Assembly (NCBI RefSeq): GCF_004153445.1
Contig: NZ_SDQC01000002.1
Coordinates: 248,001 to 312,000 of the forward strand
Direction of reading: 5' to 3'
DNA length: 64,000 nucleotides
Source: Allopusillimonas soli
Lineage (GTDB): Bacteria; Pseudomonadota; Gammaproteobacteria; Burkholderiales; Burkholderiaceae_B
A model generated the notes under the pieces. That model was not told the origin of the DNA. It searched no databases and was given only the letters and a program-made list of their open reading frames with translations. The translations under genes and the position numbers were made by a program. Every line of letters starts with the position of its first letter. The stretch's first letter is position 1. This document shows positions 1-7,981 of the stretch, piece after piece.

Positions 1-763
1 CCAGCGCGGCCACGCCATTGTGGTGGGTGGTCGTCTCATGACCGGTGCGGCCCGCCTTGCAGCCACTGCCTGCGCGCGCACGGGGGCGGGCCTTGTGACG
101 GTGGCCGCGCCGCTCATGGCGTTTCAGATCTACGCGACGGCGCTTACGAGCGTCATGGTGCATCCTATACGCGAATCGGGATCCCTCGAAGACATTCTGG
201 CCGATGCGCGCATCAATGCGGTAGTGGTGGGGCCCGGCGCGGGCATTTCCGACATGACGCGAAAACATGCCCTGCAGGCACTCGGCGGGGATCGCGCAGT
301 CGTACTCGATGCCGATGCCATCAGTGTATTTGGTAGCGATGCGCAGGCCTTGTTCGATGCCATTCGCGGTCCTTGCGTACTCACGCCGCACGAAGGGGAG
401 TTCAACCGTATTTTCCACGTGGAGGGCAGCAAACTGCAGCGGGCGCTGGATGCCGCCCGGCAAAGCGGCGCGGTGGTGGTCTATAAGGGACACGATACGG
501 TCATCGCGGCGCCCGATGGGCGGGCCTTCATCAATACCAACGCGCCGCCGATACTGGCCACGGGCGGCACTGGCGACGTCCTGGGTGGCATGGTTGCCGG
601 CTTGCTGGCGCAAGGCATGGATGCTTTCCTGGCGGCTGCGGCGGCAGTATGGATGCACGGCCAGGCAGCGCGACAGTTCGGTCCGGGGCTCATTGCCGAA
701 GACCTTCCGGGGCAGATACCGCGCGTCCTGCGCAGGTTGCAGCGGGAAGCCCGCATCCTCTAG
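1..763 (+). CDS. nnrD: ADP/ATP-dependent NAD(P)H-hydrate dehydratase, 5' part outside the window
   Basis: This is the C-terminal (NnrD/YjeF_C, ribokinase-like) domain that removes water from damaged S-NAD(P)H hydrate at the cost of a nucleotide triphosphate or diphosphate in the cytosol. The open frame runs in from base 2 with QRGHAIVVGG before the first possible start (GTG at 20), and this segment matches the usual interior of the domain, so the true start lies upstream. Many bacteria carry a fusion with an N-terminal epimerase (NnrE); whether one exists here cannot be seen. Motifs in order are a VVVGPGAG loop, VLDADAIS, LTPHEGEF and the nucleotide/catalytic GGTGDVLGG near the C-terminus. 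The gene is followed 61 bases later by a HAD phosphatase on the same strand. Confidence 0.93.
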   Translation, partial: QRGHAIVVGGRLMTGAARLAATACARTGAGLVTVAAPLMAFQIYATALTSVMVHPIRESGSLEDILADARINAVVVGPGAGISDMTRKHALQALGGDRAVVLDADAISVFGSDAQALFDAIRGPCVLTPHEGEFNRIFHVEGSKLQRALDAARQSGAVVVYKGHDTVIAAPDGRAFINTNAPPILATGGTGDVLGGMVAGLLAQGMDAFLAAAAAVWMHGQAARQFGPGLIAEDLPGQIPRVLRRLQREARIL

Positions 764-824
764 GCGCTTGCTCAAGAGGTTACACTTCAGTCTGTTTACC
801 CCTTGGCAGTCGCCCGATCATGTT

Positions 825-1676
825 ATGTCCGATGTAATTGCACTGGTCTTCGACTTCGACGACACGCTCGCGCCAGACAGCACATCCGGCTTTCTGGCCG
901 AGATGGGCGTGGATGTCGCACGCTTCTGGTCCGAAGACGTAGGACCTCTGCTCACGGAGCACGACTGGGACCCCGTACCTGCTTATCTGTACCAGATGAT
1001 CAAGCTGTCGCATGCCGGCACCCACGGTCCCATTACCCGCGAGCGGCTCGAGAACTGGGGAAGGCGTTTGCCGCTGCATTCAGGCGTTGACACGCTTTTC
1101 AGCCGGTTGCGCGCCATGGTGCGCGAGCAGCACCCGCAAGTGCAGATCGAGTTCTATCTGATCACGAGCGGTATCGGCGATGTGGTTCGTCACACCGCCA
1201 TTGCCAGCGAATTCACGGATATCTGGGCGTCGGAGTTCATTTATGATCCCGAAGACGGGGGTATAGCCTTTCCGCGCCGCATAGTCAGCTTCACAGACAA
1301 GACCCGCTATTTGTTTCATATTCAGAAGGGTATTGTGGGGCCTTCCTCACGCAACAAACCCTTCGAAGTCAATCGCAAGGTGCCACCGGAAAAACTGCGT
1401 GTTCCCTTCGAACAGATGATTTTCGTGGGCGACGGCTATACCGATATTCCGTGCTTTTCCCTGATACGCCGCTCAGGCGGCGTCGCCTTCGGCGTTTGGG
1501 ATCCGCGTCACCGCGACAAGCGCAGCCGCGCCTGGGGCTTTATTCAGGAGGGCCGCGTATCCAATCTGAATCAGGCGCGCTACGACGACGAGGCGGAACT
1601 CTACCAATGGCTGGAGGAAGCGGTGGAAAGCCTGGCGGGCCGCATTTCCCTGAACAGCAGGATATACCGTGGCTGA
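825..1676 (+). CDS. HAD-superfamily hydrolase (phosphatase-like)
   Basis: This is a predicted soluble phosphohydrolase of 283 residues. Motif I is DFDDT near residue 10, with both aspartates of DxDxT present. Motif II is a Ser/Thr in the LITSG stretch near residue 109, and motif IV is GDGYTDIP near residue 204, so all catalytic parts look intact. The ATG at 825 is chosen because the product then begins just before the first beta strand and motif I; the frame stays open far upstream but that part is antisense-like and overlaps nnrD. The substrate cannot be told from sequence. It overlaps tadA by 8 bases, which suggests co-transcription. Confidence 0.85.
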   Translation: MSDVIALVFDFDDTLAPDSTSGFLAEMGVDVARFWSEDVGPLLTEHDWDPVPAYLYQMIKLSHAGTHGPITRERLENWGRRLPLHSGVDTLFSRLRAMVREQHPQVQIEFYLITSGIGDVVRHTAIASEFTDIWASEFIYDPEDGGIAFPRRIVSFTDKTRYLFHIQKGIVGPSSRNKPFEVNRKVPPEKLRVPFEQMIFVGDGYTDIPCFSLIRRSGGVAFGVWDPRHRDKRSRAWGFIQEGRVSNLNQARYDDEAELYQWLEEAVESLAGRISLNSRIYRG

Positions 1677-2211
1677 CCCGGGTCATTCCGCCGTGCCCGC
1701 AGATGTTGTGGGCGAGGCCGCTCGAGGCTTGCCTGTTTTTGATAGCGCCGATATCCATGCCATGACGCTTGCGCTGGCTCAGGCCGAGCTGGCGGCAAAA
1801 AACGGTGAAGTGCCCGTAGGCGCCGTGGTGCTCGATGTCGCAGGCAATGTGATTGGCGCCGGCTTCAACCGTAACATCTCGGATCACGACCCGACGGCAC
1901 ACGCGGAGATCGTCGCGCTGCGTCAGGCTGCCGCCCATATGAAAAACCATCGCCTGCCCGGAGCCCGCCTGTATGTCACGCTCGAACCTTGCGTCATGTG
2001 CCTGGGCGCCATGCTGCATGCTCGGCTTGAGAAAGTGATCTATGGCGCCACCGATCCCAAGACGGGTGCGTGCGGGAGCATATTGGCATTGCAGGAGCAG
2101 GCGGCGCTGAACCATCAAACCGCTGTTAAAGGCGGCCTTATGGCTTTCGAGTGCGGCGAGATGCTGCGTGCATTTTTCCGGGCCAAGCGTCAAGCCAGGC
2201 GAACGCTCTGA
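1669..2211 (+). CDS. tadA: tRNA-specific adenosine deaminase
   Basis: TadA converts A34 of tRNA-Arg(ACG) to inosine, using zinc, so that one tRNA reads several Arg codons. The 180-residue product has the cytidine/deoxycytidylate deaminase fold: the zinc and proton-shuttle motif HAE in DPTAHAEIVALR near residue 80, and PCVMC near residue 108, which supplies the other two zinc ligands. The start is GTG at 1669, 8 bases inside the upstream HAD gene. It gives about 30 extra N-terminal residues compared with the conserved core, so an internal ATG near 1762 is an alternative start. Confidence 0.93.
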   Translation: MADPGHSAVPADVVGEAARGLPVFDSADIHAMTLALAQAELAAKNGEVPVGAVVLDVAGNVIGAGFNRNISDHDPTAHAEIVALRQAAAHMKNHRLPGARLYVTLEPCVMCLGAMLHARLEKVIYGATDPKTGACGSILALQEQAALNHQTAVKGGLMAFECGEMLRAFFRAKRQARRTL

Positions 2212-2253
2212 CACGCTACGCCCAATGAGGATATTTCAAGGAAGCATTCAATC

Positions 2254-3192
2254 ATGCCACAGGCACCACATTCCCATCATGATCACCACAACCATCACGC
2301 TTCTCGTGGCATTTATCTGTTTTCGCCTTCCAGCGCAGTCGCGCAGCCCAAGACAGTGGAGAAGGCGCGGGATCGATTGGGCAAGCTGGGCTTCAAGACG
2401 GCCGTCGACAGGACGGCCCTGGCCGTCCATCAGCGTTTTGCGGGTACCGACAAGCAGCGCCTGGCAGCCATATCGCGCGCGATCAAGCAAAAGCATCCCA
2501 TCGTCATGGCCACGCGCGGCGGCTATGGGCTCAGCCGCCTGCTCCCCGCCATAGACTGGCGGGCCGTGGCGGACAGCGGCAAGATATTCGTGGGGCAAAG
2601 CGACTTCACCGCCTTCAATCTCGCCCTGCTGGCGCAGACCGGCGCTGTCAGCTACGCGGGCGTGTCCGCCACGCACGATTTTGGTGGACCGCGCATGGAC
2701 CCGCTGACGGCGGCCCTGTTCTGCGAAGCCATGCAGGGTGAATTGGAGGTGCTGGGGTTCGAGACCGAGGACGCCGACCCTGTCGATGCCAGGGGCGTAT
2801 TGTGGGGCGGTAATCTGGCCATGGTGGCGTCGCTTGTGGGCACGCCTTATATGCCGAAGCTGCGTGGCGGCATCCTGTTCCTGGAGGATGTCGCCGAGCA
2901 TCCATTTCGAGTCGAACGGATGCTCATTCACCTCTGGCAGGCGGGCATACTCCAACGCCAGAAGGCCATCGTCCTGGGCTGTTTTACCGACTACCGTCTC
3001 GCGCCTCACGACCAGGGCTACGACATGCCATCTGTCGTGGCGTGGCTGCGGGAAAATGTGAAGGTGCCGGTGGTCACGGGCCTGCCTTATGGGCATGTGA
3101 AGATGAAAGCCACGCTACCCATCGGGCGCAAGGTCGGCATTGCCACCGAGCCAGGCATGGCGCACCTGCTGCTCGACGAGCACTTGCATTGA
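2254..3192 (+). CDS. ldcA: Muramoyltetrapeptide (L,D-) carboxypeptidase, S66 family
   Basis: LdcA is a cytoplasmic serine peptidase that trims the terminal D-Ala from murein tetrapeptides during peptidoglycan recycling. The 312-residue product has the family-typical TRGGYGLSRLLP loop near residue 90. It also has a nucleophile motif GQSD near residue 115, and the Glu and His of the triad are likely in FLEDV (near 211) and PYGHV (near 282). The ATG at 2254 is preceded by AAGGAAG. The N-terminus has an unusual His-rich run (seven His among residues 6-15) that is not part of the S66 fold and might bind metal. Confidence 0.9.
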   Translation: MPQAPHSHHDHHNHHASRGIYLFSPSSAVAQPKTVEKARDRLGKLGFKTAVDRTALAVHQRFAGTDKQRLAAISRAIKQKHPIVMATRGGYGLSRLLPAIDWRAVADSGKIFVGQSDFTAFNLALLAQTGAVSYAGVSATHDFGGPRMDPLTAALFCEAMQGELEVLGFETEDADPVDARGVLWGGNLAMVASLVGTPYMPKLRGGILFLEDVAEHPFRVERMLIHLWQAGILQRQKAIVLGCFTDYRLAPHDQGYDMPSVVAWLRENVKVPVVTGLPYGHVKMKATLPIGRKVGIATEPGMAHLLLDEHLH

Positions 3193-3221
3193 CTGGCGGG
3201 AGGATCGTGGCCGCCAAGGCT

Positions 3222-3257
3222 TTGAAATGGGGAACTTGCTAAACTTATATGTTTAGC
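3222..3257 (+). promoter_or_regulatory. Candidate promoter with a palindromic operator over the -10 box
   Basis: TTGAAA (3222-3227) and TATATG (3246-3251) are spaced 18 bases apart upstream of the ABC-F gene. A perfect 7-bp inverted repeat, GCTAAAC-TTATAT-GTTTAGC (3238-3257), covers the -10 box. It could be a repressor site or an RNA hairpin at the very start of the message. This is assigned by eye. Confidence 0.4.
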
Positions 3258-3283
3258 CACTTCATTCTATCTGTTGCCATAAA

Positions 3284-4885
3284 GTGATATCCACCGCAAA
3301 TCTCACCATCCAGTTCGGTCCCAAGCCGCTTTTCGAGAATGTCAGCGTCAAGTTCGGGGAGGGCAATCGCTACGGCCTCATTGGTGCCAACGGCTCGGGC
3401 AAGTCCACTTTCATGAAAATCATTGGTGGGGACCTGGAGCCGACGTCGGGCAATGTATCGCTGGAGCCGGGGGTACGTCTGGGCAAGCTGCGCCAGGATC
3501 AGTTTGCCTACGAGGATGTGCGCGTACTCGATGTGGTATTGATGGGGCACGCCGAAATGTGGCAGGCCATGACGGAGCGCGATGCCATCTACGCGAACCC
3601 CGATGCCAGCGAAGACGATTACATGCGTGCGGCAGAGCTTGAATCGCGGTTCGCCGAATATGACGGCTACACCGCCGAGGCGCGGGCCGGTGAGTTGCTT
3701 CTGGGCCTGGATATTCCGGTGGAGCAGCACGAGCAACCCATGCGTGAAATTGCGCCGGGCTGGAAGCTGCGGGTATTGCTGGCACAGGCGCTTTTCTCGA
3801 ATCCGGATGTCCTGCTGCTGGACGAGCCCACGAACAACCTGGACATCAACACCATCAGGTGGCTTGAGGATGTGCTCAACGGGTATCAGAGCACCATGAT
3901 CATCATCAGCCACGACCGGCATTTCCTGAATCAGGTATGCACACACATGGCGGATCTCGATTACCGCGAACTGCGTATCTATCCCGGCAACTACGACGAC
4001 TATATGCTTGCGTCGACGCAGGCGCGCGAGCGCTTGAACACGGCGAATGCCAAGGCGAAGGAGCGTGTCGCCGAGCTGCAGGACTTTGTCCGCCGCTTTG
4101 CGGCCAATAAGTCCAAGGCTCGCCAGGCCACGTCGCGGCTGAAGCAGATAGACCGTATCAAGGCGGAGGCCGTCGAAGTCAAGCCGTCTTCGCGGCAGAA
4201 TCCTTATATCCGCTTTGAGCAGGAAAAAGTCCTGCATCGGTTGGCCGTGACCGTGGAATCGATTTCCAAGTCCTATGACAAGCCCGTCATCAAGTCCTAT
4301 TCGGCCATGATCGAAGCTGGCCAGAAGGTGGCCATCATCGGGGCAAACGGCGTGGGCAAGACGACGCTGCTGCGTATGCTGGCACAGGACCTTGAACCCG
4401 ACAGCGGCAGCATAAAATGGGCGGAAAATGCCGACCTGGGCTATATGGCACAGGATGTTTCCGATCAGTTCCATAGCGACAAGAACCTGTTTGACTGGCT
4501 TGGCGACTATCGCCAGCCGGGTGATGACGACCAGGCGCTCAGGTCAGTGCTTGGCCGTCTTTTGTTTTCCGGCGACGAGATCGGCAAGGCGGTGAAAGTG
4601 CTGTCCGGAGGCGAAAAGAATCGCATGAGCTTTGGCCGCCTTATGCTGGGGCGCCACAACGTGATGTTGCTCGACGAGCCCACCAACCACCTTGATATGG
4701 AATCCATCGAGTCGCTGCAGTATGCACTGGAGCTCTACAAGGGCACCATGGTGTTCGTTTCCCACGATCGACAGTTTGTGTCGGGGCTGGCCACGCGCAT
4801 CATTGAAATCCTGTCCAGCGGCGAGATCATCGATTATCAGGGCAACTACGACGATTACCTCGCCTCACGGGGCATCGACGCTTGA
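3284..4885 (+). CDS. ybiT: ABC-F family ATPase, YbiT type
   Basis: This is a soluble twin-ATPase ABC-F protein of 533 residues. Members of the family act on ribosomes (translation quality control or antibiotic protection) and have no membrane domains. The first Walker A is GANGSGKST (near 39) and the first Walker B is [11 protein letters not shown]. The first signature is the divergent PGWKLR typical of YbiT. There is a charged inter-domain linker (residues about 240-300, Ala/Lys/Arg/Glu-rich), then Walker [10 protein letters not shown], signature LSGGEKNR and Walker [12 protein letters not shown]. The start is GTG at 3284, supported by the family N-terminus ([20 protein letters not shown]). 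The stop at 4885 is followed 8 bases later by the IMPACT start. Confidence 0.93.
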   Translation: MISTANLTIQFGPKPLFENVSVKFGEGNRYGLIGANGSGKSTFMKIIGGDLEPTSGNVSLEPGVRLGKLRQDQFAYEDVRVLDVVLMGHAEMWQAMTERDAIYANPDASEDDYMRAAELESRFAEYDGYTAEARAGELLLGLDIPVEQHEQPMREIAPGWKLRVLLAQALFSNPDVLLLDEPTNNLDINTIRWLEDVLNGYQSTMIIISHDRHFLNQVCTHMADLDYRELRIYPGNYDDYMLASTQARERLNTANAKAKERVAELQDFVRRFAANKSKARQATSRLKQIDRIKAEAVEVKPSSRQNPYIRFEQEKVLHRLAVTVESISKSYDKPVIKSYSAMIEAGQKVAIIGANGVGKTTLLRMLAQDLEPDSGSIKWAENADLGYMAQDVSDQFHSDKNLFDWLGDYRQPGDDDQALRSVLGRLLFSGDEIGKAVKVLSGGEKNRMSFGRLMLGRHNVMLLDEPTNHLDMESIESLQYALELYKGTMVFVSHDRQFVSGLATRIIEILSSGEIIDYQGNYDDYLASRGIDA

Positions 4886-4892
4886 TCCCGGC

Positions 4893-5495
4893 GTGGCCGA
4901 CACCTATACGCTTGCTGGCTTGGCCACGCACCACGAGGAAATACGAAAAAGCCGCTTTGTGGCGCTTGCGGACGCCGTGCAGGCACCGGATGCGGCATTG
5001 GCTTTTATTGACAAACATCGTGTCGCCGATGCCAGTCATCATTGCTGGGCCTATCGAATCGGGCAGCAATACCGTTTCAGTGACGACGGCGAACCAAGCG
5101 GTACGGCGGGACGCCCCATTCTGCAGGCGATAGACGGACAGCAATGCGATTGCGTCGTGGTGCTGGTTCGGCGCTGGTTTGGCGGAATCAAGCTTGGCGC
5201 GGGCGGGCTCACGCGGGCGTATGGCAACACAGCAGCGCAGTGCTTGCGGCTCGCGGAAAAGGTTCTTATTGTTGATGAAATATTCGTGACGGGTGAATGC
5301 GGCTTTGGCGACATGGCGCGCGTTCGCGCCAGGCTGACTGCGCAGGGCGTGCGTTTCGTGGAGGAAGTCTTCGGTAGCGACGGCGTCAGCTGGCGGATGG
5401 CCATGCCGCGTGGTCACGCGGACGCTCTGTCACGCATGTTTGCGGACATGACGCGCGGGCAGGGAAGGTGGCGGCCCGATGCAGCGGCGGATTGA
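4893..5495 (+). CDS. IMPACT family protein (YigZ-like)
   Basis: This 200-residue cytosolic protein belongs to the YigZ/IMPACT family (UPF0029), whose biochemical role in bacteria is not settled; the eukaryotic homologue regulates Gcn2. The N-terminal domain carries the conserved DDGEPSGTAGRPIL and VRRWFGGIKLGAGGL blocks (residues about 67-115). A small DUF1949-like ferredoxin-fold domain follows. The GTG at 4893 is the first start in this frame after the stop of the ABC-F gene; the frame is also open further upstream, but only in antisense-like sequence inside that gene. A short gap after the ABC-F gene suggests one transcript. Confidence 0.85.
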   Translation: MADTYTLAGLATHHEEIRKSRFVALADAVQAPDAALAFIDKHRVADASHHCWAYRIGQQYRFSDDGEPSGTAGRPILQAIDGQQCDCVVVLVRRWFGGIKLGAGGLTRAYGNTAAQCLRLAEKVLIVDEIFVTGECGFGDMARVRARLTAQGVRFVEEVFGSDGVSWRMAMPRGHADALSRMFADMTRGQGRWRPDAAAD

Positions 5496-5543
5496 TACAT
5501 TAGGGCCAGGCGTTGCTGTTGCCTGCTCGGCCATCAGGTGCGT

Positions 5544-5717
5544 TTATGCTGTGTTGGGCTGCACCTGCTCGGGTGATCTCCAGGGATCCAGGGGTGTTGC
5601 CCGCACACTGCACCAGGCCTCGCGCCAGGATTCCTGATCCGGAGAAAGGCGCAGACCAGAGCCCTTCAGAAACGTGGCCGGCATGGCCGTGAGTTGGGCG
5701 AGCGACCGGCGGCGCAC
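5544..5717 (-). CDS. Candidate small ORF directly behind the MFS stop codon
   Basis: The frame of the MFS gene continues open for 78 codons after its TGA (5781-5783) down to TAA at 5544-5546. The region reads like protein (Arg/Trp-rich, with stretches such as FLKGSGLRLSPDQ and WREAWCSVRATPLDPW). No ATG or TTG is found near the start of the open stretch; GTG at 5717 (57 residues) or ATG at 5684 (46 residues) are possible starts, neither with a good ribosome-binding site. I do not recognise the family. It may be a small gene with an odd start, a remnant, or a readthrough extension of the transporter. Nothing else is seen in 5496-5780. Confidence 0.35.
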   Translation of the reverse strand: MRRRSLAQLTAMPATFLKGSGLRLSPDQESWREAWCSVRATPLDPWRSPEQVQPNTA

Positions 5718-5780
5718 GCGGCCTGGCTTGCGATCATGGCGCCAGTCCGTGTTGCCAACGCGCCATCCGGTAATCCTCGG

Positions 5781-7289
5781 TCAGGGTGCCGCGTCGCCAA
5801 GCACTTCATTGCGCAGCATGAGCGTCAGTATTATGGCCAGGCATGCTACGGCGGCCAGCAGCAGGAACACCTTGCGGAAAGCCGCCTGCGCGGCTGTCAG
5901 AAGCTGCATCCCCGGCTCCGTGGTGATGGCCACGGTGTGGCCTACCATGTCCTTGATGATCTCGCCGCCGGACATATGGGCGGCCCATTCGGGTGCCGTG
6001 GTGTGGAGAGTGGCCAGCAGAACGGCCATGAAAACGGCGATGCCCACTGCGGCGCCCAGCGAGCGGCAGAAAGCGATAATGGCCGTCGCCACGCCAATGT
6101 GGCGGCGGGCGACGGCGTTCTGGACACCCACGGTTGAAGTGGGAAGCTGCATGCCTATGCACACGCCAGTCAGCGCGAGGCAGGCCAGCGCCATGCTCAG
6201 TGATGACGGCGAGACAAAGGCCAGCCCCAACAGCGCAAGCGGCACGCCTATGGTGCCGCATAGCTGTATGGGCTTGACGCGGCCGGTCCGGGTGGCTACC
6301 TGGCCGCCGATAAAGGCGCCGGAAGGAATGAGCAGGGAAAAGGGCACCAGTTGCAGGGCCGCCTGGTCGGCGGGCAGTCCCAGTATCATCTGTGCCCGCA
6401 GCGGGATGAGTACCGACAGCGACACAATGATGATAAATGCGATGAACATGACGCAACAGGAGAGCGACACGGTGGAGATACGGAACAGGGAGAGGGGCAG
6501 CACGGGCTCCGCGGCGCGCGTCTCGCGCCAGAGGAAAAAGACAAGCGCGAGGATGGTGAGAGCAAACATCTCGATATTGAGGCGGTCGAGCCAGGGGCTG
6601 CCTTGTCCCACGCGTGTAATGGCGATCAGCATGGGCGCCAGGGTCAATGTCATCAGGACCGCACCTGCATAGTCGACCGGCCGCTTGACGCGCGGCGTGT
6701 GCAGGCGCGCGAGTGTGTGGCGGGAAATGATGATGGCGGCTGCCGCCAGCGGCAGGTTGATCCAGAACACCCAGCGCCAGGACAGGTAGGATGTCAGGAA
6801 TCCGCCCAGCAGCGGCCCTGACACGCTCGCGATGGCGAACGCGGCACTGATGTACCCTTGATAGCGTCCCCGTTCGCGCGGAGACACAACGTCGGCGATG
6901 ATGGCCTGGGAAAGGGAAATAATGCCGCCGCCGCCAAGGCCCTGGAGGATGCGGGCCACGACCAGCCAGGTCATGCCCGTCGCCAGGGCGCATCCTACCG
7001 ACGCCACAAGGAACACGCCCAATGCCCAGGACAGCATTACACGACGTCCATAGAGGTCGCCCAGCTTGCCATAAATGGGCGTGGAGACGGCCACCGCAAT
7101 CAAATAGCCTGATACTACCCATGAAAGCAGATCGACATTGCCGAGGTCGGCGCCCATCTTGGGCAAGGCGACGGAAACAATGGTCTGGTCCAGCGCACCA
7201 AGCAGTATGGTCAGCATCAGGCCGGTGACGACGGCGCGAATCTCCGAGTGGGAAAAGGTATGCGGGACGCTTGGCTTGGGCGTGGTCAT
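5781..7289 (-). CDS. MFS drug exporter, DHA2 (EmrB/QacA) family
   Basis: This is a 502-residue inner-membrane proton antiporter predicted to have 14 membrane segments, as expected for the DHA2 subfamily. Seen motifs are LDQTIVSVALP at the end of helix 1 (motif D1), GKLGDLYGRR between helices 2 and 3 (motif A), and GPLLGGFL in helix 5 (motif C, typical of antiporters). The substrate is unknown. The gene stands alone on the minus strand, without an adjacent EmrA-type adaptor or regulator. An open stretch continues in frame beyond its TGA (see the candidate ORF at 5544-5717). Confidence 0.9.
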   Translation of the reverse strand: MTTPKPSVPHTFSHSEIRAVVTGLMLTILLGALDQTIVSVALPKMGADLGNVDLLSWVVSGYLIAVAVSTPIYGKLGDLYGRRVMLSWALGVFLVASVGCALATGMTWLVVARILQGLGGGGIISLSQAIIADVVSPRERGRYQGYISAAFAIASVSGPLLGGFLTSYLSWRWVFWINLPLAAAAIIISRHTLARLHTPRVKRPVDYAGAVLMTLTLAPMLIAITRVGQGSPWLDRLNIEMFALTILALVFFLWRETRAAEPVLPLSLFRISTVSLSCCVMFIAFIIIVSLSVLIPLRAQMILGLPADQAALQLVPFSLLIPSGAFIGGQVATRTGRVKPIQLCGTIGVPLALLGLAFVSPSSLSMALACLALTGVCIGMQLPTSTVGVQNAVARRHIGVATAIIAFCRSLGAAVGIAVFMAVLLATLHTTAPEWAAHMSGGEIIKDMVGHTVAITTEPGMQLLTAAQAAFRKVFLLLAAVACLAIILTLMLRNEVLGDAAP

Positions 7290-7444
7290 TGCAGCAATGC
7301 GGGCACAGCCAGACGCTGTGCCGGCCTATGCCACGGTAGAAGTAGCATGAAAAAAGCTTGCCCCGACGCATCCGCGCCGAAGCAAGCCCACATTCTATAC
7401 CTGCCGGCAGAACGGTGTTGCGCGAAGGCCCCGGGGCCTTCGCG

Positions 7445-7828
7445 TCAGGCCTGCGGTGTGTCTTGGCCGTCCTGGCTGGCAGCGATCTCCGCGTGAATCT
7501 TGGCCATGTCGAGGCCCTTGACCTGGGTGATGAGCTCGTCGAGCTGGCCGGAGGACAGGGCGCCTGCCTGCGAATACAGCAGAACCTGCTCGCGAAACAC
7601 CATGAGTGTGGGAATGGACCGTATACCCAGCGTGCCCGCCAGCTCTTGATGCTCTTCGGTGTTTACCTTGGCGAAGGTGATGTCCTCATGTTCTTCGGAA
7701 GCCTTGTCGAAGACGGGCGCAAAGTTGCGGCACGGCCCGCACCATGGTGCCCAGAAGTCCACGATGAGGGGTTTGTCCGCTTGAATGGCTGACTGGAAGC
7801 TGTCGTTGTCGAGATCGATGGTGCTCAT
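7445..7828 (-). CDS. Thioredoxin family protein
   Basis: This is a 127-residue cytosolic thiol-disulfide oxidoreductase. The active site is FWAPWCGPCR near residues 28-37, and cis-Pro lies in RSIPTLMVF. The C-terminus is about 20 residues longer than that of classical thioredoxin 1. The ATG at 7828 is chosen because the product then begins with the usual short lead (STIDLDNDSF) and GCAGGGG lies just upstream; the frame stays open further back. An intrinsic terminator lies between the likely promoter and this start codon, which points to control by attenuation. Confidence 0.9.
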   Translation of the reverse strand: MSTIDLDNDSFQSAIQADKPLIVDFWAPWCGPCRNFAPVFDKASEEHEDITFAKVNTEEHQELAGTLGIRSIPTLMVFREQVLLYSQAGALSSGQLDELITQVKGLDMAKIHAEIAASQDGQDTPQA

Positions 7829-7843
7829 GAATACCCCTGCAAT

Positions 7844-7868
7844 AAAAAAAGCGGCCTGACAGCCGCTT
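7844..7868 (-). terminator. Intrinsic terminator inside the leader of the thioredoxin gene
   Basis: Read on the minus strand, AAGCGGC-TGTCAG-GCCGCTT forms a perfect 7-bp stem with a 6-base loop, followed by a run of T. It lies 16 bases before the thioredoxin ATG and 114 bases after the stop of the purine permease. It can end permease transcripts, and it also lies inside any thioredoxin message started at the promoter near 7891-7918. Confidence 0.8.
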
Positions 7869-7890
7869 GTTCTCGATAGTTTGAAACTCC

Positions 7891-7918
7891 AGTGTAACGT
7901 TTTTTGGCGCATATGCAA
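7891..7918 (-). promoter_or_regulatory. Candidate promoter for the thioredoxin gene
   Basis: On the minus strand, TTGCAT (7918-7913) and TACACT (7896-7891) are spaced 16 bases apart. Transcription would start near 7884, upstream of the terminator hairpin. The -35 match is weak, and the boxes are assigned by eye. Confidence 0.4.
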
Positions 7919-7981
7919 TGCGGATTAAGAGGGGCGTGCCCGCAAGATACCGCGAGAGGGAAAAAACCGGACGAGATTGCC

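Noticed and set aside
3245-4474. Long open frame on the minus strand opposite the ABC-F gene
   Set aside because: It is antisense to a clear ABC-F protein, has no family motif and follows from GC-rich third positions.
5806-7371. 521-codon frame overlapping the MFS exporter on the same strand
   Set aside because: Different reading frame of the transporter gene; the product is Arg/His-rich and lacks membrane helices.
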